A DNA stretch of 64,000 nt from assembly GCA_002917075.1 (NCBI GenBank), contig NTMA01000069.1:1-64000 (forward strand), given 5' to 3'. Position numbers and translations under genes: made by a program. Within the stretch, counting starts at the first letter, position 1, and every line of letters begins with the position of its first letter. Source of the DNA: Hawksworthiomyces lignivorus (taxonomy: Eukaryota; Ascomycota; Sordariomycetes; Ophiostomatales; Ophiostomataceae). Of this stretch, positions 49,885 to 61,560 are shown in pieces. The notes beneath the pieces are model-generated. The model saw nothing but the letters and a program-made list of their open reading frames with translations, was not told the DNA's origin and ran no database searches.

Positions 49885-52303
49885 ATGGAGGAAGCAACTA
49901 AACCGCTTCTCGAGAAGAGATGGCTGAACTCTGCGGAGCTAACCGAGTCAGAGTCACGCCCGCGAGACGCACCTGAGTCTAGGCCAAGACGGATGGCATG
50001 GCTAAAACGCATCTTGTCTACAGCACTACTTCTTGTACTCATCTTGGGGCTATTCTTGGCGGCAGTATCACGCGGCTGGACGGCGTGCAGGGTCCGGATG
50101 GCTGCAAAAGCATCGTCAACGACTGCAGTGGAGGAACCAGCAGTACCTATATTGGGAGCGGAGCCCACGATAGTCTCGCTGCTGTCAGCAAGCAAGCGCG
50201 ATGATACGCTTACTGCCGCTACGAAGCCGACGCCCAAGGTCCTCGAGTGCTTCCAGGTGGCTCAACCGGTTCTCACTCCAGCAGGGCCTACGACCAGCAA
50301 TGACGCGGCATCAGGAAGGTCTTGCACCGTGACTCTGATGACCCACGTTTTTGGAAACAGCTACAATGCTCCATTTGTTGGTGAGTGAGCGTCGCTCCTA
50401 GCGACTGTCCATCGAATGCCGTCTGACAAAATGACAAGGAAACTATATTCCACCCAGCTGCAAGTTCAACCGGGTGGTCTTGAATTTCACTACTGTGTCC
50501 GCTGGCCGGCAGTTTGACCGCTTAGCGCTCATGTATCTGAACGATACCGAAATTTGGCGAACCAGCACGGCAGAGCCAACTTCACAGCCGGGCATTCGCT
50601 GGGTTTATCTCAAGGATGTGACCGAGTACCTGTCAATGTGGAAGTCGCCCCAGAAAGTCATATTTGATCTCGGCAACCTTATCAACGACAAGTACACAGG
50701 ATCCTTCAACACCACGCTGACAGCCACATTCTTCGAATCCGACATTGACACAGGAGGCGCCCCACCAAGCGACCTCGTCATTCCCATCTCGGCCAGAAAG
50801 AGCGCCACGAATGGTGTTAGCCAGTTTACCCTGCCCAAGGATAACGCCACCAACACTATCAGCTTCCCGCGCAACGCCAACCGCGCTGTGTTCTCCGTCT
50901 CGGCTAACGGCCAGGCCGATGAGGAGTTCTGGTGGAGCAATGTGCTTCAGAGCGACATCCTCGCCTTTAACGCCACCGCCGGCGCCCTAACCGGCTTCAG
51001 CCCCTTCCGCGAAGTCCAGGTCTACATCGACGGCCAGCTGGCTGGCGTCCAATGGCCCTTCCCTGTTGTGTTTACCGGTGGCGTTGTGCCTGGCCTGCAC
51101 CGTCCCGTCGTTGGTGCGGACGTCTTTGACCTGCGTGAGCACGAGATCGACATTACGGCCTGGCTGCCCGTCTTGTCGGACGGTAAGCCGCATACGTTCT
51201 CGATCTTGGTTGCCGGCCTCAACGACGACGGCCGGGCCGCTGGCACAGCCGCACTGACGCAGTCCGTGGCCGCCAGCTGGTATGTAACGGGCAAGATCTT
51301 TGTCTGGCTCGACGCCGCCGCCGACGCCATCACAACCGGCAGCCCACCCGTCGTCAACAACGCGGCGCCAAGCATCGCCATTACGCAGTCTGTTCTGACG
51401 AATTCCACAGGCACCAACGAGACGCTCCAGTACAGCGTGGCCGTCGCGCGGTCCTTTACCGTGCAGGGCAACGTGCGCTCACAGTCCGCATCCGGAGCCG
51501 TCACGTGGTCGCAGTCTCTGTCGTACTCGAACCAGGGCGTGGTCTCGGGCTTTGGCTTCAACCAGATCAACAACTTTACCATCAGCGGCTCCGAGCGCGC
51601 CTCGGGTGCTGGTGGTGCCAAAGGCACTTTCACCTACGGCACCGACTACCAGTTCCCCCTCTTCTGCAACACGACCGCCAACATCACCGCGCAGGGCAAC
51701 ATGACGCTCTGGGCCAACCTCGACCAGGGTCTGGAGCTGCAGGTAACGGGCGCGGCCGTGTTCCCGTCAGGGCTAGAGGCGTTTGCCGCCAGCGGCCAGC
51801 GGAACGGCATCGGCGCCGGTGCTGGGTCGCTGCTGAGCACGCGTGTTCAGGGCACCGCGTCCTTCTTCCAGACGGGCGACGGCAAGAACAGCAGCGGCTT
51901 CGGCACGACGAACCAGGTCTTCCGCTTCGGTGGGCTCAGCGCCGCCGGCATGCTCGGCCAGACGCCCGACATCCCGCTGTACACGCGTAATGTGACGGCC
52001 GTCAACCAGACCATTGTCCTCGACAAGGAGACGATCGCCGGGCGGGGGCAGTCGGCAATGATCGTCGTGCCCAGCGCGGGCGCAGACGCGGATACCGGCG
52101 CGGGCGCGGGTGCAGTTGGGCTCGGAACCTCGCAGGATCTTTTTGCGCAAGCACCTCTGAACGGCGGGACGGGCCCGCGCGTGTTTACCGGGCGCGGCGG
52201 TTCCGACCCGGCGGTGGCCGTGGATACAGATGGCGCCCCGCTTGGGACAGGCGATGGGCTGCAAGCGCAGGCGGCAGTCAACCAGATGCCGATGGGGGCG
52301 TAG
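49885..52303 (+). CDS. Peptide-N4-(N-acetyl-beta-glucosaminyl)asparagine amidase A (PNGase A) family
   Basis: Two exons, 49885-50380 and 50439-52303 (GTGAGT...AAG), giving 786 residues. The start is the ATG in CACCATGG, a good Kozak context; no ATG lies further upstream in frame. A basic cytosolic stretch precedes a signal-anchor helix at about 43-65 (ILSTALLLVLILGLFLAAVS). The PNGase A fold (PF12222) follows: CTVTLMTHVFGNSYNAPFVG, YIPPSCKFNRVVLNFT, DRLALMYLNDTEIWRTSTAE, IRWVYLKDVTEYLSMWKSP, EFWWSNVLQSDI, FREVQVYIDGQLAGVQWPFP and FTGGVVPGLHRPVVGADVFD. The family removes N-linked glycans from glycopeptides in the secretory path or outside the cell. Many N-x-S/T sites suggest the protein is itself glycosylated. 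The last 130 residues are Gly/Ala-rich and probably disordered. Confidence 0.93.
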
Positions 52304-52550
52304 ACAGTGTACGATCAAGCATGTTTTACCAGAGATGAATAGATTTGCAGACGCAATATGTTTTAGAAGCCTGTATCAACCCAATGAATTATTTTTATCA
52401 TGTTTTTCTCCTTTTTGTTTTCTGGGATTTGATAATGCTTATTAGTGAGTTTTTTATTATTATTATGCAAGATGCACGTCCACATAAATCGTTTCCCTTA
52501 TACTGCATCCCATCGCACATGCATCATACAACATACAACGTCCATGTTGT

Positions 52551-53603
52551 TCAGTTGTCGACAATGATTACAGCACGGCCGTTGAGCTGACCCTTTTCTA
52601 GTTTTTCATATGCTTCGGGAATCTGGTCCCAATTGAAGCGGTCTATGTCGATCCGTAGCCGGCCTTCTTTTGCGAGCTGGCAGACCTCCCGCATTTCTTT
52701 GCGCGTGCTTCCCAGGGATATGGCAAACTGCGCGGCCGTGGCCATCTTGTTCCAGCCCAGGGTCACGCTGCCGCCGCCCATGCCGGGAACGGAGATGAAG
52801 CCGCGCGGGCGCACCACATCGGCCGCCAGCCGGAGCGTCTGATCAATGCCGACAAAATCGACGAGCCCATCGGCCCCGCGGCCTTCGGTGATCTCGTGGA
52901 TTTTTGCGGCGGCATCCTTGTCGGACATGACGACAAAGTCGGCACCCAGCTCTTTTGCATAGGCGAGACGGCGCTCCGAATTGTCCACGGCAATGACGCG
53001 TGCCGCCGACATGATCTTGAGGAACTGCACGGCGTAGGAGCCCAGGCCGCCGACGCCGATGACGACGGCGAAGTGGCCGGGCCGGAGATTGGGGATGAAC
53101 TTCATGCAGGCGGAGTACGCAGTGATGCCGGCGTCCGTCAGAGGGGCATACCGCACAGGGTCATCGTTGCCGACAGAGATGAGCTCCGCGCGGGGCACCA
53201 CGACGAACTCGGCCAGCCCGCCATCTTTTCCGCTACCACGCGTCACGAGAAGGGCGCCGCGCCGAAAGTACTCGCAGTTGCTGTCGAGGCCGGCCTCACA
53301 GGCCTCGCAGAAGCCGCAGTGCTGCAGATGGTGGACGACGACGCTCTCGCCCTTCTTCAGATCTGTGACGCTGCTGCCAAAGTCCTCCACGACGCCGCTC
53401 GTCTCGTGGCCCAGAATGAAATCGGGATCAAGTGCAGATGCATAAGGGTCCGAGCCGGGTTGGCTGTGCATCATGTGAATATCTGAGAGACACAGACCAA
53501 CGGCCTTGACACGAACGAGAACATCGCTGGGGCCCGGTGTTGGCTTGGGGGCCTCGGCATAGACGCCAGGCTGACCCCACTGTTTAAGCTTATAGCATTT
53601 CAT
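52551..53603 (-). CDS. Zinc-dependent alcohol dehydrogenase (MDR family)
   Basis: An intact single-exon frame of 350 residues, ATG at 53603. It has the GroES-like fold with the catalytic zinc ligands in GLCLSD (Cys at about 37) and GHETSG (His-Glu at about 65-66), and the structural-zinc cysteines in CGFCEACEAGLDSNC. The Rossmann domain has VIGVGGLGSYAVQF and, after the second strand, AVDNSERR; the Asp there favours NAD(H) over NADP(H). The family oxidises primary, secondary or diol substrates; the substrate here is not predictable. It ends GRAVIIVDN, a typical MDR terminus. It is convergent with PNGase A, 247 bp apart. I see no sign that it belongs to a metabolic cluster. Confidence 0.94.
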   Translation of the reverse strand: MKCYKLKQWGQPGVYAEAPKPTPGPSDVLVRVKAVGLCLSDIHMMHSQPGSDPYASALDPDFILGHETSGVVEDFGSSVTDLKKGESVVVHHLQHCGFCEACEAGLDSNCEYFRRGALLVTRGSGKDGGLAEFVVVPRAELISVGNDDPVRYAPLTDAGITAYSACMKFIPNLRPGHFAVVIGVGGLGSYAVQFLKIMSAARVIAVDNSERRLAYAKELGADFVVMSDKDAAAKIHEITEGRGADGLVDFVGIDQTLRLAADVVRPRGFISVPGMGGGSVTLGWNKMATAAQFAISLGSTRKEMREVCQLAKEGRLRIDIDRFNWDQIPEAYEKLEKGQLNGRAVIIVDN

Positions 53604-54457
53604 TATAGCAGTGTCGATTTTAAGCCGCCGCCAGCTATATAATGGATCTTAGACGTTATTGAACCCTAGTCTCGTGTAGCAATGGGACATACGGAATTAC
53701 AAATTACAAAAATGAAAAAAATGAGAACCTTGACGTCCTTTCGACTATGTAGTCTTCTGAGAGGAGGTAGTCCATCAGCCGCGGGGATAGCATAGACTAC
53801 ATTTCGCACACGTTTTTCATAAAGCCGCGATCTGGTTGAGTGATGTGAAGTTTGGGGTTAGATGTCTCCGGTGAAGTAGACCAGAGTACGGAAAAGAATC
53901 TCCATTCTCCACAAAAAATGTTGGAGTAGACTCTCAAGCGAGGTTCACCAGAAAATGGTTTTCCTGTCAAAGAGAAGCGTCGGATAATCTTAGCAGATTG
54001 CCAAGTAAATGGAAACCTACCTATTAGGGACTCTATTGCTTATTCTGGTATTTATATTTAGTTTCCAAAGCAGCGTTAGGACTAACTTAAGGCGAGGAAA
54101 TGAGAAGCTGTAATCCACTATTTTAATGTTCATGGAAATCCAATAATAGCTCTTGTCACTAATGATAATGCATTATGTACTGTGATCCTATAACATACGA
54201 TCAGAGCCTCGCCAAGTGTACAACGTGTTCATAATTTCTGCTGTTAGTCTAGTGCAAGTACAGCTTCGAGTTAATCTTAGTTAGAATGAGGGAAGTTAAA
54301 GTCCCTAGGTAGAATCGTACCGTAGTTCTTATAAGATGGAGTTTTGGGAATTGATATCGTCATTAAACTTAGGTATAATTTGGCCCATAGATTACTATTA
54401 CACTAATGTTCAGAGTTTCCACGTTGGCAGCACAGATTTGTTCTATCCTCTGGTTCA
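53604..54457. other. AT-rich intergenic region
   Basis: Between the start of the dehydrogenase gene and the 3' end of the NO VEIN-like gene. AT-rich, with no repeats or frames of interest. It should hold the dehydrogenase promoter. Confidence 0.5.
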
Positions 54458-57400
54458 TTATCCTACTTTGGGGACAACAGACCATGTTTCACCTGTAAAT
54501 TTCAGCTTTTCAGCCAACCTCAGTTTCTCTGGATCTACGTAGATTCGCACGTCCATGTCGTTGCGGCCGAGGTTGAAGACACGGAAAATGACATAGATTC
54601 TTTGGCCGTTGTGTCCCAACATAGCACATTTTTGCATCTTAGATACACACTAAATGTTAGCAAATAACTGTCTCTGTTGCTCATTTTATACTGTACATGG
54701 ACTGTCAATACTTTGACTGCGTTGGCGACTTACCCGCTGATATTGAGTCTTGCTCATAAAAAAGGGCGTCTCACACGACGAGGTCGTCGTCTTGACTTCA
54801 ATGAAATATGTAGGCCGCCGGCCACTGTCTTTCCATTGCTTCTTGTCCAAGTAACCCTTCTCAACTAGAAATTCTGTGAAGTCGCCCTGCCGGTCGCAGT
54901 ACACAATGTCTGAGGTCTCGCGACCCTTCCATGGCTCTATATCTGCGTAGTCTGGATGTGCGGCCACGTATTTGCGAACCGTACTGTTCCAATTTTCCCT
55001 AGAGAAGTTGGATAGCTTACGAGAAGCCCAGAGGTGAGATAAAAGCTCGAATACCTGATTCCGGTAGAAAAAGAGGAGAGAACGTTAGAGCTTTGTTAAG
55101 AGCAAAAGAGGACAAAAGGGAAAGGGAGACGTATGAGAAAAGAGGCATATACTTACATAAAGTTCTCCGGCTGCTCCGATTTTACGATCTCTCTCAAATT
55201 GGCTTAGAGAGTGTAGACCGAAGTCTGTCCAAGCATCCGAATTATTGTCAAGCACAGGAAGGGCTGCTGCTAGCTGTGACATATCAAACCGCTCGCTTCC
55301 AGGAAAGATACCTCTCCTCGCAGTGGAGATGACTTTGCCCAGCAGAGCAATGTATTTATGCTCCTCGGAAGATGTCATATTTAGTATTGCTGTAGAATTC
55401 CATGATGGGAGCGTTGAGAATGAATTCGTGTTTGGAGACGGTGGTTTCGATGGCATAGACGGCGTTGAAAAAAAGGATTGTTCCCCTAGATAAGACTGTA
55501 CCATAGTTCTAACGCCGCCTCCCACAAGACTCATAGCCCCAACGGATGTCGCTGGCGTGTCGAGTGTACCGTGAATGCGTCCGAAGCGGTCTTCTCCTTT
55601 GCCGCTTGAACTGGGACTAGAAATAACTCCATGACGAGTTCCTTTACTTAAAGGCGTGGAGGGAAGTATGGCGTCTTTGAAGCTCCAGCCAGATCCAGCT
55701 TGGCTGCTGTAATCATTATCCACAATCGCAATATCAACCGTAGAAATGCCACAGTCGTCTATAGCTGTGTCAAGTCTTGCAAGAGGAGCAGCCAGGATAG
55801 ATCCTGTCGCCTTAACACCCTTGCTCATCACTTCGAGCATCGTCTGTTTCTCGGAAACTTTCATCATCCACGCGAACAGTTTCTCAGGAAGTGATGAACT
55901 GAATGTGTACTTCTGGTCATCTTTATCACGTGGAATATAGATGACGAGCCTGTCTGTTGACCGGCTGTCATCAATATAGAGGGTTGTCCTTCGGCCCTCA
56001 GCCTGGTAGAGCTCCCCGTCTTGCAAGAGCTGCAGACTCGAAGTAATTTTATCTGTTTCACGAACTTCGGTTTTGCATAAGACACTGTACAAAGACTCTC
56101 TGCCTTGCTTATCTGTCGTCCGAGGACTCCCGAAATGTGTAGCGACCCTTGAAAAAGTGTACAACAATTGATCAGCATTCAATGTCTACCAGATAAACGT
56201 AGTCAGCCGCAACAACTTATTATATACTAACCGGAGAAGAGCATGTGCTCGGCTATTTATCTGCCGTTTTGGCTTTGCCATCGATGCTGCATTGCCGCCG
56301 AGAATAGAAGTGACCTCTTTCACACAATGTGATGAATATCTCGTCTCCAGACCTGTCCATTTCAGAAAAGGCGAAAGTTGAGCAACCTCCTTAAGACTGA
56401 AGTCTAGAAATTTGACTTTCTTTCCAAATAAGTGCCAGTGCTGTTGCCGGTCAGCAACAAAAAAATTAGTGGCTACTGATTCACGCGTGATCTTCCCGTT
56501 GGCATGCCGGACTGGAAAGATGGCGCTCTCAAGTTCGAATAGTAGATGGCTTTCACATGTATGAAGCAAAGAGTTCACCGTCCAGATAGAATGTTTAATT
56601 TCTTGTATTGTCGTAGAGTCTCTCATTGCTGCTTCTTTCAATTCATCGACGGCCATAGAGAGATCTACTGGCTTGACGCCGAGGAAATCCACGAACAGTT
56701 CTTTAAGATCGCTATAGCTATCGTTGAGTGAGGCTCGGCCCCTGAGACGTGTCGATTCGGACCACACACACTCTGAGACGTTGTGCCAGAATACATTTTT
56801 GTCTGTTTCCTTTGGGTGGTAGATGAGTGCATCGCCTTCAAATGCGTCTCTGAGCACACAATGATGATCAGCACCTGTCATATCGATGTGCATTTTGATA
56901 GCATTATCTTAGTCTTGTTGCCGCAAACTATTTGTATAACTTACTTTAATGCACTCTTGCTTCTCTCAGTAAGGTTGGGCAAGAGACAGTTTAGCGCGCG
57001 ATAGATGCTTGTGACGAGGTCAGAGTCACAGCAGCCTATGCTCATGCTCTTTTTGAGCTCCTCGACGTATGTCTGCCATGTGCAGAGCTTGATGTTTAGA
57101 GACTTCGTAAAGAAAAGCTGTAGGTAATTTTCATCAACGCCATCCATGTCAAAGCACGGCTGGTAGAGGTTCCGCAAGCCATGCTTTGTCTTGAAGCCAG
57201 GCGGCGCATCCCATACGCACTCATCAGATGAAGCCCAGGCGTATCTTTTCCGGCCATGCTTAGGGTCAGGCGGGACGTAAATGTACTTGTACTTGATAAA
57301 TGCCGCTCTTCGTCATATGTCAGAGTCCGTGCTACAAACCAAGATTGCTGAAAAAGATGTAGACATAATCATACCTGATTTTCTTGAGAGCTGCCATTTG

Positions 57401-60219
57401 GTTAGAGTCCTCCCGCCCTTTTGTTTGGATATGATCATACAACTTAAATAGACGAACTTGACTCGCCGCGGTCATATTTTCAGGAATTGCTTTAATTGAA
57501 TAATCCAACATGTCCAAAGCAAACTGGGCATCCGTGGAAGGTGAACCAATTTCAAGCTTGGTTAGCAGACCCTTCCACTCGGGAGGGATAGCATCATGGG
57601 GAGGAGAATCGGGTTCTAGCCATAGCCACGGGAAAATGGCGCCTGGCTCGACGAACTGGTTCACACGCTTTTCAAGTTCCACGATGGGAAAATAAGCCTC
57701 TTTGAGCGAGACGTACGTCCTTCCTCGGCATAACACCTTTGTTTCTTGGATTCTGCTTATGAACTTCGAGTCAATCCGACAATCCTCTTCTTCATTGTTT
57801 TCGTACCATGCTCGCAGAGTGGCCATAAATTTTTCGGGCCTGTGCTTTTGAAGATAATTCCCGGTAATATCACTGTCGGAACCCAAATCGTTCATGTCAA
57901 AATACCTCTCCACGATTTTTTCGTTTAACCATTGGAGCCAAGTAAAAGCTTGGCCTTTGGGTGTCTCTGGGGGATCTATAAAATAGGCTTCGTTGATGAA
58001 GGAGACTGGGTAGCCAGGTGCACCGTCTCCTGGATTTGGGCCTGGTTCTGTATTTCTGTACAGCTCCCGTGCGCCATATGGATCGTCATTGGCGATAAAA
58101 ATATAGTCGTAACCTGTTAAACGGATGCTCCCATCGTGGGTGTAGATGAACAGTCCTATGGAAGAAAAAGTTTGACCCAGGTTCGGTAAATGGTCTGTAA
58201 GGTAGAGGAATTGCAAGAAACACTTTGCCGAATCCAAGGAGAATTGTGGTGGCGTCCAGTCCTTTGGATTTTTCTGTGAATTCCTGTATTTATTGAATAT
58301 CTTCTCCCGGACGAGATTCACAGGAGCTTGTGTGACTCCTAGACACTGGCAAAGACGACGGGCCTCGCTGCTTACGAACTTGGGGAGAATGAGCCGCAAG
58401 CCAATGTCAGAAGGGATGTCAAGCTCGTTGGTCTGGGCGAAGTAGACCGGACCGGAGGACACAGAGACCCACGTTCCATCTCTGAGAGGGAGCAGATTCA
58501 TATCTTTGAGCTTTTGCATCTCCCGGGGCCACTGCTTTTCAAACGCGCGACACAGCATTTTTACCATCTTTGTGTACCAGTTGCTATTGAAGCTCCTAGA
58601 CCTCATGCGGGCTCCGTCACCAAGTCCTAAATCCTGCCTCAACCATTCGAGAAAGTGGCTGTACGTAGCATACTTGAGCCCATACTCGCTCAAACGATCC
58701 AAATCTTCTGATTCGTACATTGGAGAGACGAATTGCTCTGGATTGCCGCCATCTAGAAGAGGCAGCTTTCTTGTATCGAGATAGTCGTCTCTGAGACGCA
58801 AAAGGCTTCCAATCTGGCATCTCTTCAGCTTTTTGCAGTGGCTGTACAGCAGAGGTGTGCTCATCACACGTTCGGCGATTTTATTGACCAGAGTAGCCCA
58901 AAATGTGTTCCATTGCCCAGTTCCCTTCTTTGGAAGATAGCGCATCCATTGGTACCGCAATTGAGGAAGCTCGCACAGCTGCAGCGCCGCTTTGGCGAAC
59001 GCGTCGGCAACACCAGCAAGAAGGCCGCTGTTTCGAAGAGAATCCTGGACAATGTCCTGTCGGCTCGCATCGGTGACGAAGTCTCCCTGGATAATAAAAT
59101 TAAAGCCAGCTGGCCGCACGGGGAGGTAAACAAATAAATCCTGAGGTTCGACAATGGCGGCGCCGGCTGCTGAAAGAGGAAAGGCGAGAACGACCTTGGA
59201 AGATGAATACGCTTGGTCAAGTTCGTCTTTTGTGGAGTACGTTCGATTTTCATTCTTGGCGAGACCGTTTACGATGTGTTTTGTTATGTGGAAGTCCTTG
59301 ATTTCTGTTGCTGTCCCGCTGTCCTTTACTAGACTCATGCGATTGGGGATTGAAGACGAGGAAGAGATGGAGTAGCTTGTGAAAGATGTCTGTGCTTTGG
59401 TTTTGTCATAAAATCTGACGTCAATTCTTTTCAGATTCTTTGTGAACAAGAGGACGGTCCCTGGGAGGTCCTGAAACTGTGCGCGGATCGTCTGCTGCGT
59501 CTTGGCCAAGGCGGCCGCGTCGCCCTCTCCATTCAGGTGCAGTGTAATTCTCGTCAGAGGTGCTGCCAGTTTCTCGCGCGTCTCTTCCCAAACCGGCGTG
59601 GTCATACCCATACCCGAATCAGTAGGTCTGTGTCGAAAGGAGAACGAGAAAGCTCCCGACTGGATATGGACTTTCCAGGCAGCCATGAAAACAGATTTGA
59701 AGCCAATGCCTTTCTCTCCGATGTAACCCTGGGCCTGGTCGCCTGTCTTCGAGCTCTGCCCTACGGCACAGATAGCCTTGAGATTCTTCTCGGTGAAGCC
59801 ATCTTCGTTGCAATCGATAATGATCTGCTGAGGATGGACATGGAACGAAACAAAAGGAGCAACGCCAGATGCCTTTGCTTTCGAGTAGCTGTTGTCATCT
59901 GCGTTCTGGAGCAGCTCAAAGATAAAACGAGCCTTATTTGTGTAGAGATTCCTCGCTAGACTAAACAAATGAGTTTGGAGCGTGTTAGAAATATCTGTTA
60001 TTCCATGAAGAGATCAGGTACTTTTGCATTTTTGTAGGATCTGTCTTACGTGGTCACGGAGCTTCCGATCATGCGGTCCTTGCTCAGAAGAGCCTCCTCG
60101 AGCGTGCGGCGCAGTGCTGGATCGAGCTTCTGTAGGACTTCTTCGGCAATGTAGCCATGATCTTTGGCGATCTTCGCCACGAGATTTCTCGCAACTTTGG
60201 GGGTGATAGACTCTGCCAT
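54458..60219 (-). CDS. NO VEIN-like protein: GHKL ATPase plus C-terminal NOV (DUF3883) domain
   Basis: Seven exons: 60219-60050, 59960-57375, 57307-56945, 56849-56228, 56185-55157, 55054-54734 and 54637-54458, giving 1756 residues. The fourth intron would be only 42 nt; other joins use clear GT-AG pairs in phase. The N-terminus has an HSP90/sacsin-type ATPase: FIFELLQNADDNS (Asn76), CNEDGFTEKN (Asp110) and GYIGEKGIGFKSVFM (138-143). A long central region has no recognised domain. The C-terminal 170 residues are the NOV domain: GAAGELYVFELL, then ETSDIVYCDRQGDFTEFLV, the key RPTYFIEVKTTTSS and TPFFMSKTQYQR, ending in IYVIFRVFNLGRNDMDVRIY. NOV is placed, to my knowledge, in the PD-(D/E)xK nuclease-like clan; the Asp in SDIVY and E-V-K in IEVKT fit such a site. 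In plants NO VEIN acts in development; in fungi the role is unknown. Confidence 0.9.
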
Positions 60220-61560
60220 CAGATACGAGTTCCAGCGATCGATGGCATAAGGTTTGGCGAAAGACACAAGGCTAGCAGTAGTCCTTGTTCTTATGAAGCA
60301 GCAGCGCGGCGCTGGTGAAGCGAGATAAAAAATGGAAAAGTAAAGAAAAGCTACACAAAGAGATCTCAAAGAGTTCCAGACTCAGTGATGTGCAACATAT
60401 TTAACAATAGGTTAATTGTGCATCAGATGCTAGCCAGCAGCCGGCGCCATGATAATTCATATATGAAGCCACAAAGGGCTAGATGAGGGAACGCTTGGGC
60501 TGCAGACAGCATGCCATCCAATATCCTGGTTCCTGTACAAGCAACATTGTCACGATGCTGTCAAAAGACACCAATTATACCTACCTGTGAATGATCGATA
60601 TTTAAGCGCTTGGAGCTTGAAGCGGGTCGGGCCAGCGTCATGGGCCACCCACGCGAGGCCTCGTCTCATACGTGCAGGTGGTAATGTAGCACAGCCCACA
60701 GTCGACCAATGGAGTGCTGCCTCTCACCTGGAAAGCAAAACCCTATACAACATCATAGCTGTGTAATATTATCGAATTGAAAGCTCAATCCACTTTGAGG
60801 GTAGCAATAAGCGCTGCGCTGCACCTATACTAGGATTGTGGTATTAAATAACTGGTGTTGGAAATTCCATGTAGACGATGGTCTGCTGTTAGCCTGACTG
60901 CAGGTCCCGGCCGGTCCGCAGCGTCCCAAGAAGTGGAATATGAAGGCGAAACAAAGCGGTTAAGAATAAACATTCTGGCAGCCAGTGAAAAGCGACGGGC
61001 GCAGAGATGTGCGGGTAGATGCGAAACAAATGGGCAGGTTGTTGGAAGTCTGTTGGAGAGGGGCAGGCTTAAGGGATTGCTAATTGTTGGTTGGGGGCCT
61101 CGTGGCCTGGCCAAGGTAGGCCTTGATTTGTGGGGTAAGCCATTTCTTGATAACCACAACGAAAGTCACTGTGTATAATTATTGTTGTTTGTTTTGGTTC
61201 TTTTCGTCTCGTTTAACGGGACCTGTCCATATTTCGGGACAGCAGCATCGTGCTGCTGTGGTCTTTCTGCTGGTAAACACATCCGCTCCATCACCGAGCG
61301 TGCACTGTCAACAATCACGAAAGCAATATCCCTATTTACAACCATTTCAATTCAAACAACCACGTCTCTGCATATCGTGTCAACCATTGTGGTTTTACAG
61401 ACCCCACGCATGATAAGTTTCAGCAAGTACGATGGCCTCTCTTCTCGCTTGTGCTTATTTGAGTAGCTGCTTTTGCTCCTACTGATTCTCCTATCAGATG
61501 GTTGAAGAGCAAGTCTAGCCAAGTACTATTGAGGAGAAGGAGCAGCCGTCTCCTTTTTAT
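60220..61560. other. Intergenic region, 5' of the NO VEIN-like gene
   Basis: Separates the NO VEIN-like start from the stop of the transcription factor. The coding frame of exon 1 stays open upstream to about 60369, so a longer N-terminus is possible. Frames at 60830-61178 and 61123-61466 look non-coding. Confidence 0.45.
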
